Of a stretch of 64,000 nt of DNA, positions 42,344-52,005 are shown in pieces. Origin of the DNA: WVZL01 sp041862375. GTDB taxonomy: Bacteria; Acidobacteriota; Aminicenantia; Aminicenantales; Aminicenantaceae. The stretch is from positions 48,265-112,264 of the forward strand of contig JBGVTE010000011.1 of assembly GCA_041862375.1 (NCBI GenBank), in the 5' to 3' direction. The notes under the pieces were generated by a model. That model did no database searches and had not been told where the DNA came from. It worked only from the letters and a program-made list of their open reading frames with translations. The stretch's first letter is position 1, and every line of letters begins with the position of its first letter. A program made the translations under genes and the position numbers.

Positions 42344-42969
42344 GCAGGCGCAGGCATTTCTGTTTACTTCTAGCTCTTTTTCTAGGACTTCTTCAGCTTT
42401 GCTCAGCACAGCAGGGAAAAAGTGATTCAACTATTCCCAATTGGACTCTCGGAGTGGGAGGAGGATGGTTTGGAGTTCCCAAAGAAATAATGGATAGACT
42501 GGTCTATAAGTCTCCTTCACTAGACGGTATTTCATATGCAATAAAGCTAGGATATGAAAAAAACCCAGGAAATATTATCTCTATTGTCTACCTTTTCTCC
42601 TTCGTTTGTGAGGAAATGAGTGGCTCAGGCATATGGCAGTACAGAAGCACATCAGATTCAATTAAGGGAAATATAGATTTTACTCAGTATTCAACAACTG
42701 CTACCCTTCTTTTTAACTTCTTTGACTTTTCACCTGTAAATCCCTATTTAGGAATCGGACTCGGAATAGGAAAAATAGATGTGTGGGTCAGAGGTCAACT
42801 GGTAAAAAATATAGAAGTAGCAGAACAAGATAAGATTGGTCTTTTCGTTCCCGTCTTCTGTCTTCCATCAGGACTGAGATTTAAAATAAAAAACTCGTTC
42901 AACATTAAAATTGAAGCAGGATTCCAGAATGGATTTTATGCCTGTGGATATCTATCCCTTTATTTTTAA
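42340..42969 (+). CDS. small predicted outer-membrane beta-barrel protein
   Basis: This 209-residue protein has a signal peptide (FCLLLALFLGLLQLCSAQ) and beta-strand-rich segments: WTLGVGGGWFGVP, YAIKLGYEKNPGNIISIVYL, TATLLFNFFDFSPVNPYLGI and IKIEAGFQNGFYACGYLSLYF. The last ends in phenylalanine as outer-membrane barrels do. It resembles OmpA/OprF-type eight-stranded barrels in size but has no named motif. Its start overlaps the glycosidase stop, so the glycosidase and barrel are made together. Confidence 0.6.
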   Translation: MSRRRHFCLLLALFLGLLQLCSAQQGKSDSTIPNWTLGVGGGWFGVPKEIMDRLVYKSPSLDGISYAIKLGYEKNPGNIISIVYLFSFVCEEMSGSGIWQYRSTSDSIKGNIDFTQYSTTATLLFNFFDFSPVNPYLGIGLGIGKIDVWVRGQLVKNIEVAEQDKIGLFVPVFCLPSGLRFKIKNSFNIKIEAGFQNGFYACGYLSLYF

Positions 42970-43040
42970 TTAATATCGAGATTTGGCCTTGCTATTCATG
43001 GAACTACTGAACTCTGTTCTTTCTTAGTAAAATCATCTCA

Positions 43041-43057
43041 AGATAAAGCCTGACTCC
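43041..43057. repeat. solitary family-1 REP-like half-site
   Basis: AGATAAAGCCTGACTCC is an inverted match to the GGAGTCAGGCTTT arm seen at 63761. No partner arm was found within the intergenic region 42970-43145. Confidence 0.4.
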
Positions 43058-43145
43058 GTCGAGTTTCGCAGCCGCCGATAAGAGTGAAGAGAGTTCATCT
43101 GTAAACCATGTCTATGACAAAGAAGCAGATTTAAAAAAATAGAAT

Positions 43146-45527
43146 TCAATAAGAAGGCTGGAGGGAGAACACATAAGGATTTTTAGCAGTTGATATGTCT
43201 GATGCCTCTTCTAAATAGAGAGTTATTCTATAGAGATTTATACGTTTGTAGCGATAGCTCGGCGGCAGAGTATAATTCATCTGTCTTACTTCACTGGAAG
43301 TATTTCCTCTGAACAGCACCTTATCAAAGAGTCTTAAATCCACCTTGTAATTCCCTGCCAAAGAACCAAACTTGATCCTCATCTCTCTTATCTTCCGCCA
43401 GGAAGTAAAATGAAAAACATAGGAGTGGCTATTTTCTCTTGTAAGATAAAATTTCCCTGGCTCTTCCATCCGGGCAAAACGGTCCAAAGAATAAAAAGCT
43501 ATTTTTTCTCCCTTGGGATAAGTACTTTTCACAGGGAAAAGCAAAACAACACGAGGATACATACAGAACCACACAAAAAATACTAGAAGAAATATCGAAA
43601 TATAAACAATTCGATAAGAAAATGTGGTGCGTGGAGCACGCTCTTTTTTTAAAAAATATCCTATGATAAAAAGAAAGATAAGCCCAAACCAGACATAATT
43701 AGGTATGTAGCCGAGATTGTTCACTTTAACAAATGAAGGGAGAATATTCGGCAAGTAAAACTGAAGATTGCTTAGGAAAACAAAAAGAGCTCCTCCCCTG
43801 AATGTGAACTCACGGGTAGTTGGTTGAGAGAGAAAATCAGGATGCTGAAGTAGAATAAAGGCAATGACAAAACCTGCCAGGCCCAGAATCCAGAAAAAGG
43901 AAGAGTATAGTTTTTTACGGTTGTAAACAACAAAAAAGCCAACGAGAATAGCCCCAATCCAGGATATAGTTGTCAGCACCCTCCCTTGAGGACAATATCC
44001 CTGCCTGGTGGTAAAAAAGGCATAGTTGAAGAGATATGGAATTGTTATGAATAGCAGAGCAAAAAAATCCTTTTTTGACTTGCGAAAGACCTCAACGAGG
44101 CCTAGAAAAGCAAAGAAATAAAAGGGTGAATAGAGAAGGAGTCCATCTCTCTGGTCGAAAAAATAATCAAAGAAGCTATCTATCCTCAGGAAAGCCGGAA
44201 TTCTCAACACTTTCTCTATGAAGGCACGTGTTTTTTCTGGAGTCATCACACCTTCGTAAGTAGAGAGGGGATTAAAACTTCCATAGAGCTCGTAAAGATA
44301 GAAGTAAAAAAGGCAGAGGCCTAAAAAAGCACAGCCGATAAAACAAAAAACTTTCCACCGAGCTTTATGCTCTTTTAATAGAAAATAGAGGGAAACGATC
44401 AGAAGTGGCCAGAATATCATATTAAACTTAATACCGAAAAATAGAACTGACGAGAGAAGTAAACCCATAAAAAAATAGTGAAAGAGGGAGAGATGGTTTT
44501 TACAACGAATTTTCCTGAATATGTAGAGCGAGAATAGTGCCACAGGTATTTCTGAGTAAATATGGTTGGAATAAAAAAGAAGGGGGACTGAAAAGGAATA
44601 GAAAAACCAGATTAAAAGTGCCGCTTTTTTGCTGTTCCAGAATTCTACAAAAAAGATGTAAAGCTGAAGGCCGAGCAATACAGTCCAGATAATAAGGCTC
44701 CCTTTCAAAATGAAGATACGAGTGTTTCCTTTGAACAACTGGCTTAGCCAATAATTCGGCAGTATGAGAAACGAAACCCCTGGTTGATTAATGTTATAGA
44801 TATAACGGTACCCCTTTCGTCCAACATGTGAATGAAAAGGCAATTTAAGTCCAGGGTATCGTTCTCGAGGATAATAGTTGAAATAATCCTGGTTTTTATA
44901 GTTATTGGCTACGTTTATATCTTGATCTTGATAGAGACTGTGGGTAGTAAGAAGGTAGTAGGGTTCATCCCCTGCAAAAGTTATTCCTTTAGAGACAAGT
45001 ACATAGGTGCATATGTTATATGCGATGAAGGACAAAAGAAACAAAATTATAAGCCTCTTTCTCAAAGACAAAGAATTGAAATTTTCTATCCATTTACCAA
45101 GAAAAGTTTTCTTTTTTAAATGCTGTTTTACCTGTACAAGCTTAAGACAGATGAAACCGGCTACCATAAAGGCTACCAGGAGGTTCAACCTTACTTTCAG
45201 GTCATCCGAAATTAAGTAATGTTTTAAGAGTAAAGGAGAAAAAAGCGTGAGCCCGAAGGGAAGGTATGTTATAAAATCTTCCCAGAGAAATGTCGAAGTT
45301 TCAGCGCGGAAATATGTATTTTCAAACTTAGACAAAAATATCCATACCAACGTGATAAGCACAAAAAAAAGGCAAGAGGAAACAAGGATAAAAATAAGCG
45401 ACGGGTGGAATGAATGGGCTTCAATTGTAAAGGAAGTAGCTTTCCTATAAATATGAACAAAAAAACTGAGCCCTATTGAAATAAGGATGTAAGAGAAGAA
45501 AACAAGAACCCATTGCGTTTTTTTCAT
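43146..45527 (-). CDS. GT-C type membrane glycosyltransferase (ArnT/PMT-like)
   Basis: This 793-residue protein has about 12-14 transmembrane helices and a C-terminal periplasmic beta domain (about 690-793). The first large periplasmic loop carries GITFAGDEPYYLLTTHSLYQ, the acidic GDEP motif of polyprenyl-phosphate-sugar-dependent transferases. NINQPGVSFLILPNYWLSQL follows. Such enzymes move a sugar from a lipid carrier onto lipid A, glycans or proteins on the outer face of the inner membrane. It stands alone, 40 bases upstream of panD on the same strand; I see no functional link. Confidence 0.75.
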   Translation of the reverse strand: MKKTQWVLVFFSYILISIGLSFFVHIYRKATSFTIEAHSFHPSLIFILVSSCLFFVLITLVWIFLSKFENTYFRAETSTFLWEDFITYLPFGLTLFSPLLLKHYLISDDLKVRLNLLVAFMVAGFICLKLVQVKQHLKKKTFLGKWIENFNSLSLRKRLIILFLLSFIAYNICTYVLVSKGITFAGDEPYYLLTTHSLYQDQDINVANNYKNQDYFNYYPRERYPGLKLPFHSHVGRKGYRYIYNINQPGVSFLILPNYWLSQLFKGNTRIFILKGSLIIWTVLLGLQLYIFFVEFWNSKKAALLIWFFYSFSVPLLFYSNHIYSEIPVALFSLYIFRKIRCKNHLSLFHYFFMGLLLSSVLFFGIKFNMIFWPLLIVSLYFLLKEHKARWKVFCFIGCAFLGLCLFYFYLYELYGSFNPLSTYEGVMTPEKTRAFIEKVLRIPAFLRIDSFFDYFFDQRDGLLLYSPFYFFAFLGLVEVFRKSKKDFFALLFITIPYLFNYAFFTTRQGYCPQGRVLTTISWIGAILVGFFVVYNRKKLYSSFFWILGLAGFVIAFILLQHPDFLSQPTTREFTFRGGALFVFLSNLQFYLPNILPSFVKVNNLGYIPNYVWFGLIFLFIIGYFLKKERAPRTTFSYRIVYISIFLLVFFVWFCMYPRVVLLFPVKSTYPKGEKIAFYSLDRFARMEEPGKFYLTRENSHSYVFHFTSWRKIREMRIKFGSLAGNYKVDLRLFDKVLFRGNTSSEVRQMNYTLPPSYRYKRINLYRITLYLEEASDISTAKNPYVFSLQPSY

Positions 45528-45566
45528 TTTTTTGAATATTAGTAAACTTTAGCAATTTTGTCACTA

Positions 45567-45923
45567 CTATTTTGTTTCTTTTATTTTGTTTCCTTCATCC
45601 ATGATTAATATTTTTGGCATGAAAAAATCCATCTCTCCTTCTTCAAGAAGAACATAGGAGGCAATAATCAATTTATCCCCTACTATTGATTTATGAGCTG
45701 CAGCTCCGTTAACTCCAACTAATCCAGATCCTCTTTCGCCCTTAATGAGATAGGTTAAAAATCTTTCTCCATTTGTAATATTATAGACATGAACTTGTTC
45801 ATAAGGCACCATACCTGCAGCTTCCATCAAGTTCTCATCTAAACTGAGACTTCCTTCGTAATCGAGGTTCGTTTCAGTTACTTTGACGCCATGAATTTTA
45901 GCTTTCAACATTATTCTTTTCAT
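45567..45923 (-). CDS. panD: aspartate 1-decarboxylase
   Basis: This 118-residue proenzyme makes beta-alanine for pantothenate. The self-cleavage site G24-S25 is in LDYEGSLSLDENLMEAAGM, with the conserved start MLKAKIHGVKVTE just before and GAAAHKSIVGDKLIIASYV later. S25 becomes the pyruvoyl cofactor. It begins three bases after the panC stop, so panB-panC-panD form one operon on the minus strand. Confidence 0.95.
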   Translation of the reverse strand: MKRIMLKAKIHGVKVTETNLDYEGSLSLDENLMEAAGMVPYEQVHVYNITNGERFLTYLIKGERGSGLVGVNGAAAHKSIVGDKLIIASYVLLEEGEMDFFMPKILIMDEGNKIKETK

Positions 45924-45926
45924 TTT

Positions 45927-46802
45927 TTACTCCATAAACTTCACTTCCCTATTTTTTATCTTGACCATCATGTTATCGATAAGCCGAGTCTTGCCCATAA
46001 AAACTGCAAGAGCAATCAAAGTGTCTCTTTTTTCAATTATATCTGGCGAATTAAGCTCGTCCAAATCCACTATCTCTACATAATCTACTCTTGCCAGAGG
46101 TTCCTTTCCTATAATCTCCATCATTCTCTGGATGATACGGGGTACTTTTCTTTCTCCCTCTTTTATCATCTCCTTAGCTTTCTGAAGACTCCTGCGCAAA
46201 ACTAGAGCAGCCTTTCTCTCTTCGGGGTTTAAATACTCATTTCGAGAGCTGAGGGCGAGTCCATCCTTGTCTCTAACTATAGGTAAAACGTGAAGCCTCA
46301 CATCCAGATCCAGATCCTCAATCATCTTTTTTAAGATAATAGCCTGTTGGGCATCTTTCTGTCCAAAAAAGGCCATATCAGGATCAACAATGTTAAAAAG
46401 CTTGAGTACAACAGTACATACTCCTTTGAAATGTCCGGGTCGTGACCTGCCGCAGAGTTTTTTATCTAAATCATGAACTTCAATATACGTCTTGTATCCA
46501 TTGGGGTACATTTCATTTTCATCAGGAAAAAACACGAAATCAACCCCTTCCCTCTCCAGAATTTCTAAATCCCGTTTTATATCTCGTGGGTATTCTTTAA
46601 AATCTTCCCGGGGCCCAAACTGGGTAGGATTCACGAAAATACTTACTATTGCAACATCAGCCATCTGGACAGACTTCTTGACTAGGCTTATATGTCCTTC
46701 ATGAAGGTAGCCCATAGTGGGAACAAATCCAATAGTTTTTCCTTCGGATTTTAGCTCTCTCGCTACTGCTTTCATCTCTTTTATTATTCTTATGATTTTC
46801 AT
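45927..46802 (-). CDS. panC: pantothenate synthetase
   Basis: This 291-residue ligase joins pantoate and beta-alanine with ATP. The nucleotide motif HEGH is in VPTMGYLHEGHISLVKKS, followed by VSIFVNPTQFGPREDFKEYP, the pantoate loop FFGQKDAQQAIILKKMIEDL, and the KMSKS-like ALSSRNEYLN. Length is normal for the family. It lies between panB (135 bases upstream) and panD. Confidence 0.96.
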   Translation of the reverse strand: MKIIRIIKEMKAVARELKSEGKTIGFVPTMGYLHEGHISLVKKSVQMADVAIVSIFVNPTQFGPREDFKEYPRDIKRDLEILEREGVDFVFFPDENEMYPNGYKTYIEVHDLDKKLCGRSRPGHFKGVCTVVLKLFNIVDPDMAFFGQKDAQQAIILKKMIEDLDLDVRLHVLPIVRDKDGLALSSRNEYLNPEERKAALVLRRSLQKAKEMIKEGERKVPRIIQRMMEIIGKEPLARVDYVEIVDLDELNSPDIIEKRDTLIALAVFMGKTRLIDNMMVKIKNREVKFME

Positions 46803-46937
46803 TCCATTGTCTTTTATAACCTTTAGTGTATCAACAACTTTAAGAAATGTTAAAAAAATATGGCATATAAAGAATAGAAAAGGATCAAATTGGGTAATTG
46901 ATTTTTTGTTTCATAACAGAAAGTGAGATGCATGCAC

Positions 46938-47798
46938 TTATTTTTTTCTGGTTGATAGCTCTTTTAAAACTTCTGACTTCAAGTGGTAAGAGTGAGCATC
47001 ATCTGGGAAAACACCCTGTTTTACATTATTTATATACTTTGTGACAGCCTGACTTATAACAGTACTTATCTCTGCATACTTTTTCACAAACTTGGGGAGA
47101 TATCCATTTGATAATCCTACTAAATCATGGAAAACCAGAATTTGGCCGTCACAGTGGGGGCCAGCTCCTATCCCGATTGTAGGTACTTTAAGCTTCTCTG
47201 TAATGATTCTGGCTACTTCCAGGGGAATACACTCTAGGATTACAGAAAAAACTCCTGCCTTTTCCAGATTCAGAGCATCCTGAATGATTTTTCTTGCTTC
47301 ATCAATTTTCTTTCCTCTTACCTTGAACTGTCCTAGATGATGGATGGACTGAGGAGTAAGTCCTACATGTCCTATAACAGGAATTTCAGCTTCAACAAGA
47401 GCCTCAATTAGCTTCAGCCTTTTCTTGGAGGCTCCTTCAATCTTAACAGCCTCGGCTCCCGCTTCTTTGAGAAATCGAGAAGCATTGTTAACAGACTCCT
47501 CAACAGACAGATGAAAAGAAAAGTAGGGCATATCACCTACGACGAGAGCGTCTTTTGTGCCTTTTGATACTGCCTTTGTGTGATGGATCATCTCATCCAT
47601 GGTCACAGGAATCGTATTATCATATCCCAAGACTACCATTCCGAGAGAATCTCCCACAAGGATAATATCCACACCACACTCATCAACAATTCTAGCCACA
47701 GGAAAATCGTAAGCAGTTATAGCTGCAATCTTTTCTCTATTCTCTTTTTTCGTTTGAAGGAAGGGAATTGTTATTTTTTTGGATTTTTCATCCGGCAT
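46938..47798 (-). CDS. panB: 3-methyl-2-oxobutanoate hydroxymethyltransferase
   Basis: This 286-residue enzyme transfers a hydroxymethyl group from methylene-tetrahydrofolate to alpha-ketoisovalerate. Motifs are KIAAITAYDFPVARIVDECG, the metal site ILVGDSLGMVVLGYDNT, GHVGLTPQSIHHLGQFKVRG and IGIGAGPHCDGQILVFHDLV. AGGA lies six bases before the ATG. It is the first pan gene; a deoxynucleoside kinase gene precedes it by 113 bases. Confidence 0.96.
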   Translation of the reverse strand: MPDEKSKKITIPFLQTKKENREKIAAITAYDFPVARIVDECGVDIILVGDSLGMVVLGYDNTIPVTMDEMIHHTKAVSKGTKDALVVGDMPYFSFHLSVEESVNNASRFLKEAGAEAVKIEGASKKRLKLIEALVEAEIPVIGHVGLTPQSIHHLGQFKVRGKKIDEARKIIQDALNLEKAGVFSVILECIPLEVARIITEKLKVPTIGIGAGPHCDGQILVFHDLVGLSNGYLPKFVKKYAEISTVISQAVTKYINNVKQGVFPDDAHSYHLKSEVLKELSTRKK

Positions 47799-47911
47799 GA
47801 TTAATCCTTTCTCCCCATCTCGCCTTACACAACGAGATTGAGGTAAAGCAAAAAACTCAAACTTTCAAAAAGTCTCGGGTCTTGGGAAAACCTCTGAGCT
47901 TTTTATTCTCA

Positions 47912-48580
47912 TCACTTTTTATAAGATTTATCAGCTCTGCTGAGCGGAACGTAAAATAAGGGGCTCTTTTCTACGTTTTTAATTTGGTTTATCAAATCTA
48001 TTATATCCTCTTCACGATCAAAATCCAACTCATCTGCTCTGACCACCAAGAGAGGAGCAGCTTGATAATTGAAGAAGAAATAATTAAATGCTTCCAAAAT
48101 GTCCTCTAAATATTTTTCTGATATACTCCTTTCGAGAGCATTCCCCTTTCGGGCAATTCTCCTCAAGAGTGTTGGCATAGAAATCTGAAGATAAATAACT
48201 ATGTCAGGTTTTGAAACCCTCTCCGATAAGATATTACATATTTTTTCGTAGACGATAAGCTCTTCATCTGCAAGAGTTTGATAAGCATATATCTTGTCCT
48301 TTTCAAAGAGATAATCACAGATTACTCTCTCTTCAAATAAATCTCTCTGGGCTAAGCTTACCTGTTGATGGTATCGATTTACCAAGAAGACGAGCTGGGC
48401 AAGAAAAGCTGCTCCTTCCTTTTCATCATAAAAGTCTTTAAGGTATGGATTATCAGTCCTGTCAAAAATAATTTTTCCGCCGATTCTTTGAACAAGCAGC
48501 CTGGCTAGTTTTGTCTTTCCTGACTTTAGGACTCCTTCTACAGCTATATGCCGAAAATCTAAAGAACCTTCCTTATCCAT
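47912..48580 (-). CDS. deoxynucleoside kinase
   Basis: The ATG at 48580 (MDKEGSLDFRHIAVEGVLKS) gives a normal 222-residue kinase; a longer reading to 48694 overlaps the PspC gene and adds no recognisable sequence. The P-loop is EGVLKSGKTKLARLL. The lid/arginine region RRIARKGNALERSISEKYLE and the DRS-like FEERVICDYLFEKDKIYAY match deoxyguanosine/deoxyadenosine kinases, which phosphorylate salvaged deoxynucleosides. Placement beside pan genes is known in other genomes. An AGGA site is close to the start. Confidence 0.85.
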   Translation of the reverse strand: MDKEGSLDFRHIAVEGVLKSGKTKLARLLVQRIGGKIIFDRTDNPYLKDFYDEKEGAAFLAQLVFLVNRYHQQVSLAQRDLFEERVICDYLFEKDKIYAYQTLADEELIVYEKICNILSERVSKPDIVIYLQISMPTLLRRIARKGNALERSISEKYLEDILEAFNYFFFNYQAAPLLVVRADELDFDREEDIIDLINQIKNVEKSPLFYVPLSRADKSYKK

Positions 48581-48646
48581 ATTCCTGCCAGAATAAAGAA
48601 TAGGTAAAAAATAACCAATAATAGGTATTATGTCAATTGAAAAAAA

Positions 48647-48660
48647 ATAGAACCGTCCCT
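48647..48660. repeat. solitary family-2 REP-like half-site
   Basis: AATAGAACCGTCCCTG matches the inverted arm of the repeats at 19675-19691 and 26819-26838. It lies just past the PspC stop codon; the partner arm is not seen. Confidence 0.4.
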
Positions 48661-48665
48661 GCTGT

Positions 48666-48866
48666 CTAATCGCTCTTTTCAGGGAAAGGTACAATCACCC
48701 AAGCGATGATATAAAAAATCACCATGGGAAATATCGCTGAGAAAAGACCCAGGGCTACAAATATGAGCCGGACGAGGTTTTCATCTACATTTAAGTACTC
48801 ACCGAGCCCTCCACATATACCTGCTATCATCTTTCGATCTTGTGAACGATAGAGCTTTTTTCCCAT
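48666..48866 (-). CDS. PspC-domain membrane protein
   Basis: The start at 48866 (MGKKLYRSQDRKMIAGICGG) is chosen because GGAGA sits eight bases upstream, inside the longer alternative beginning at 48881. The 66-residue protein is almost only a PspC domain: the basic motif GICGGLGEYLNVDENLVRL, then one transmembrane helix (IFVALGLFSAIFPMVIFYII) and WVIVPFPEK. PspC-type proteins sense or modulate membrane stress. No pspA/pspF gene is in the window. Confidence 0.88.
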   Translation of the reverse strand: MGKKLYRSQDRKMIAGICGGLGEYLNVDENLVRLIFVALGLFSAIFPMVIFYIIAWVIVPFPEKSD

Positions 48867-48999
48867 TTTTACTTTCTCCATTCCAGAAGAAATTATTCCT
48901 TTATCCTCCTAAATAGAATACGATAAGACGACTTAAAAGTTATCTAAAGCTTTCTCAAATCAAGACTCTAAGGACCATGACTTATCAAAATCAAGAACT

Positions 49000-50763
49000 C
49001 TATTTAGCTATCCTTTTGTGCCTAGGTGTTTTATAATCCAATCCCACCATCACCGGCTCCGGATGCTCCTCGTATTGAATACTGTTCTTCTTATACAGAA
49101 AGAATACCTGATATATCCGAATACCTAGAATGATAAAAAATATAAATCCGTAAAATATAAAAAAATTCAATGGTGCACGCAGTAGCTCAAACTCAATCCA
49201 GCTAACTAGATTAATGAATGCAACAAACGCCAAAATGTAAATAAGCCAGAATAGCTGGATTTTTTCTTTTCCCGGAAGGTAAGAACAAGCAAAAGGTATT
49301 TTGAAATTCTTAAGAAAAAACACTTCCATCACAAGCAGAGAAACCGCTAAGCAGTACAAACAGTGATAAAATGCGGTCAACCCATCCCAGAGAAATAAAT
49401 AAAATATAAAAAGTACGACATACAAAGGAAGCAGATTCAGGAAAAAAATCCCTTTTCTCAAGGCTGAAAAATAATGCCGCCTAATTTTCCATTCAGTCAA
49501 ACGGAAGATCCAGTTGGCATTGAGCGAAAATGGCATATTCACAATTCCCTTGAGCCCTAGCAGCAAGAAAAAAGAAAGAATGATGGGAATAGTAAGCATG
49601 GTCTTATTGATACTTAGTAAAGTCTTGGGACCTGTTTCCAGGCGTGGTATCTGGAAAAGAATCAATCCTACCCCGATTGCAACAAAAGAAGCCAGGCGCA
49701 TTTTATGGAACATGCTGGCCTTGAGTGTGTTTTTATAGAAATGAAAGATTGCACGCTGCACAGGAATTCTTAAAAAGGCGTTATTAAAAACGCTGGAAAA
49801 AGCCATCTTTAATGCTTTCAAATGCAACCTCTTTCTTTGCACAGAACCGAGCTCTCTGATGTATCGTCTGTAACTCAACCCGGTCGTCAGATAAAAAACA
49901 CTTGCCATAAGCACCAGCCCGAGCAAAGCGTAATTGAGCGATCCGTGAAAGGGAAGACTTGTATTCCCGAGAAGAGATTCATAAAGGTCGGTAAACCACA
50001 GAGGGGGGAAATAATTGTAAAAATAATGGATTTTAGATGAACTCGCCTTAATTTTTTCTACAGGGATCAGCTTGTCAATTCCAACGTATAAACCTCTCAG
50101 ATACATAATAATTAATAAAACATGGACAATCAGAAAAAATGACCTGATATAAGTGGATACACGATTGAACAGCTTATATCCGAGAATAGTCATGAGGATA
50201 CCGATTAAAAGCACAGTAAAAAAAAAGGCAAAGAAGCATGCAAGAAACATGCTTACTACATGAACAAGAGCAAAACCCAATGCATAGAGCATACTAGAGG
50301 ATTGCCAGCGCGGAAGATAGAGAACGAAAAACAGTGTTGACATGGAATTCAGGCTCAGAGCAAACAGCACAACAAACAGGCAGAGACTTGCGAATTTAGC
50401 GGCGAAAAGCGTTCTCACTCTTACCGGAAGAGGGCTTAAATTCGCATAATCCCTGGCATCGAGAAACATAACCTCCCACTCGAGGACTGCTACGACTCCC
50501 ATAACCAACATATAAAATGTAATGACACCGCACTTTTCAATCCATGAAGTTCCTCTATCTGGCACATATCCATATCTAGAAAGAAATCCATAAGCTAAAA
50601 GACCGCAAGAATTGCGAGTATTCCGATTATTCTTTCCTTCATCTGTTCTTCAAAATCAACTACATCGTTTTTAAAAAGCCTGTGGAAGAAATGTCTTTCA
50701 AGGACCAGGAATTGTTTTGTATGACTCTTGGAATAATTAAAAACTCTTTCTAAATGAATCATA
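49000..50763 (-). pseudogene. ABC-2-like permease disrupted by a frameshift
   Basis: A minus-strand gene starts near 50763 with MIHLERVFNYSKSHTKQFLV and reads to KERIIGILAILAVF, then hits a TAG. The continuation (LAYGFLSRYGYVPDRGTSWI) lies in another frame and runs to 49000. One missing base in an A/T homopolymer around 50597-50600 explains it. The second frame alone is 521 residues with about 12 transmembrane helices, including FLDARDYANLSPLPVRVRTL, a permease-like cytosolic segment. The ABC ATPase gene ends eight bases upstream, so this was its partner. It may be a true mutation or a sequencing error. The apparent GTG start at 50565 is an artefact of the frameshift. Confidence 0.75.
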
Positions 50764-50770
50764 GAAATTG

Positions 50771-51541
50771 TTAAGAATTATATTTCATGACTTCCAAGAC
50801 TTCTTTAACAACTTTTTCTGTATCTTCTTGAACAACCAACTGATTAAAAATCTCTTCCAGCGAAGGTAGCTTCACGAGGTCTCTTAAATTCTCAACTGAA
50901 TCATCAGCCGCTATCTTCCCTTTATGAATAATGATAACCCTTAAACATATTTTTTCCACAATTTCCAATATATGAGAGGAATAAATAACAATTTTGCCTT
51001 CCTTGGCCATTCTGGCAATAAGATCTCTCACAATAAGGGAAGTTGTCACATCTAAACCTGATAGAGGCTCATCTAATAAGAGAATATCTGGATTGTGAAG
51101 AAGAGCAGCAGAGATAAGAATTTTCTGTATCATTCCCCTCGAATAAGATGAAATCGACGAATGCATATCCAATGACAATTTGAAAAGCTTCATGAATTGC
51201 TCAATTTTTTCTTTTAATATTTTCTCAGGAATTTGACGAAGCCTCCCCACCATTAATAAATAATCAAAGGCGCTTAGATGAGGATATATCTCAGGCTGTT
51301 CAGGAACATACCCTATTTTCTTTTTATATTCGTACAGATTATTCTTAATGTTTTTTCCCAAAAAATAGACACCTCCTTTTGTTGGTTCAAGAAGGCCTGC
51401 CAACATCTTAATGGTGGTCGTTTTCCCAGCTCCGTTAGGACCCAAATATCCAAGAACCTCTGACTGCCTTATTATAAAACTGACTTTATTCACTGCAGGA
51501 AACACATTGTATTTTTTTGTAACTTCCCTTAACTCAAGCAT
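50771..51541 (-). CDS. ABC transporter ATP-binding protein
   Basis: This 256-residue ATPase has Walker A GPNGAGKTTT (near residue 35), signature SSYSRGMIQKILISAA, Walker B ILLLDEP with LSGLD, and the H-loop SSHILE. The Q-loop is in KKIGYVPEQPEIYPHLSAFD. It resembles ATPases of ABC-2 exporters. It is the first gene of a pair with the frameshifted permease, which begins about eight bases after its stop. The substrate is unknown. Confidence 0.9.
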   Translation of the reverse strand: MLELREVTKKYNVFPAVNKVSFIIRQSEVLGYLGPNGAGKTTTIKMLAGLLEPTKGGVYFLGKNIKNNLYEYKKKIGYVPEQPEIYPHLSAFDYLLMVGRLRQIPEKILKEKIEQFMKLFKLSLDMHSSISSYSRGMIQKILISAALLHNPDILLLDEPLSGLDVTTSLIVRDLIARMAKEGKIVIYSSHILEIVEKICLRVIIIHKGKIAADDSVENLRDLVKLPSLEEIFNQLVVQEDTEKVVKEVLEVMKYNS

Positions 51542-52005
51542 TTTCCCTTTTGCTATAAATTATGTTTTTACCCATTCCCACAGCTCCTGTACTTATATTT
51601 TAAGTACTTATCCCGATTTTCTGTTCAACTAAGCAGCAAAATTTGTGCCAATAAAAATAGTCCTTTTTATTGAATTGTAATGAGATGCCCCATCTTAGAT
51701 TTGCAGAAATTTGAATATTTGATGAGAGGTATGAGGTTTGAAAATGTCTTGAATAATGTAAATTATTTTTACATCACGATAAGAATATCCTTTTTGTGCT
51801 TATCACAAATTCTTTTCAATTTTCCTCAATTTCCGTTCGCTGACATACAGGCATGGATATATCACACCCAAAACAGCATGGTCAATTACCCAAAAAATAG
51901 AGGCACAGCGATAAAAACAGAAAAGTAGTTAGATGCTATTTTAAGATAAAATATATTGTTTTTTCTAAATTGTCTGCTATTATTTACTCAAATTAGGAGG
52001 TCTAA
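51542..52005. other. AT-rich intergenic region with a decayed HD-GYP gene end
   Basis: No intact gene is supported in these 464 bases. An open frame at 51680-51928 ends with FPFADIQAWIYHTQNSM; its FADIQ segment aligns with the LADIQ C-terminus of the HD-GYP protein at 52535-54883, and the DNA after it is also similar. A strong ribosome site (AGGAGG) near the right end serves the small gene at 52006. Confidence 0.5.
51836..51925 (+). repeat. imperfect direct repeat, copy 1 (decayed HD-GYP 3' end plus flank)
   Basis: This copy (TTCGCTGACATACAG, then GGATATATCACACCCAAAA and later GCGATAAAAACA) aligns over about 90 bases with 54866-54954. In copy 2 the first bases encode the last residues of the HD-GYP protein; here the stop codon is lost. 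Confidence 0.6.

Noticed and set aside
49000..50565. 521-residue permease with a GTG start at 50565
   Set aside because: The GTG is internal; coding similarity continues upstream in another frame to an ATG near 50763, so the start is an artefact of a frameshift.
51680..51928. 82-residue open frame treated as a gene
   Set aside because: No ribosome site; only its last part resembles a known protein end, which fits a decayed gene better.
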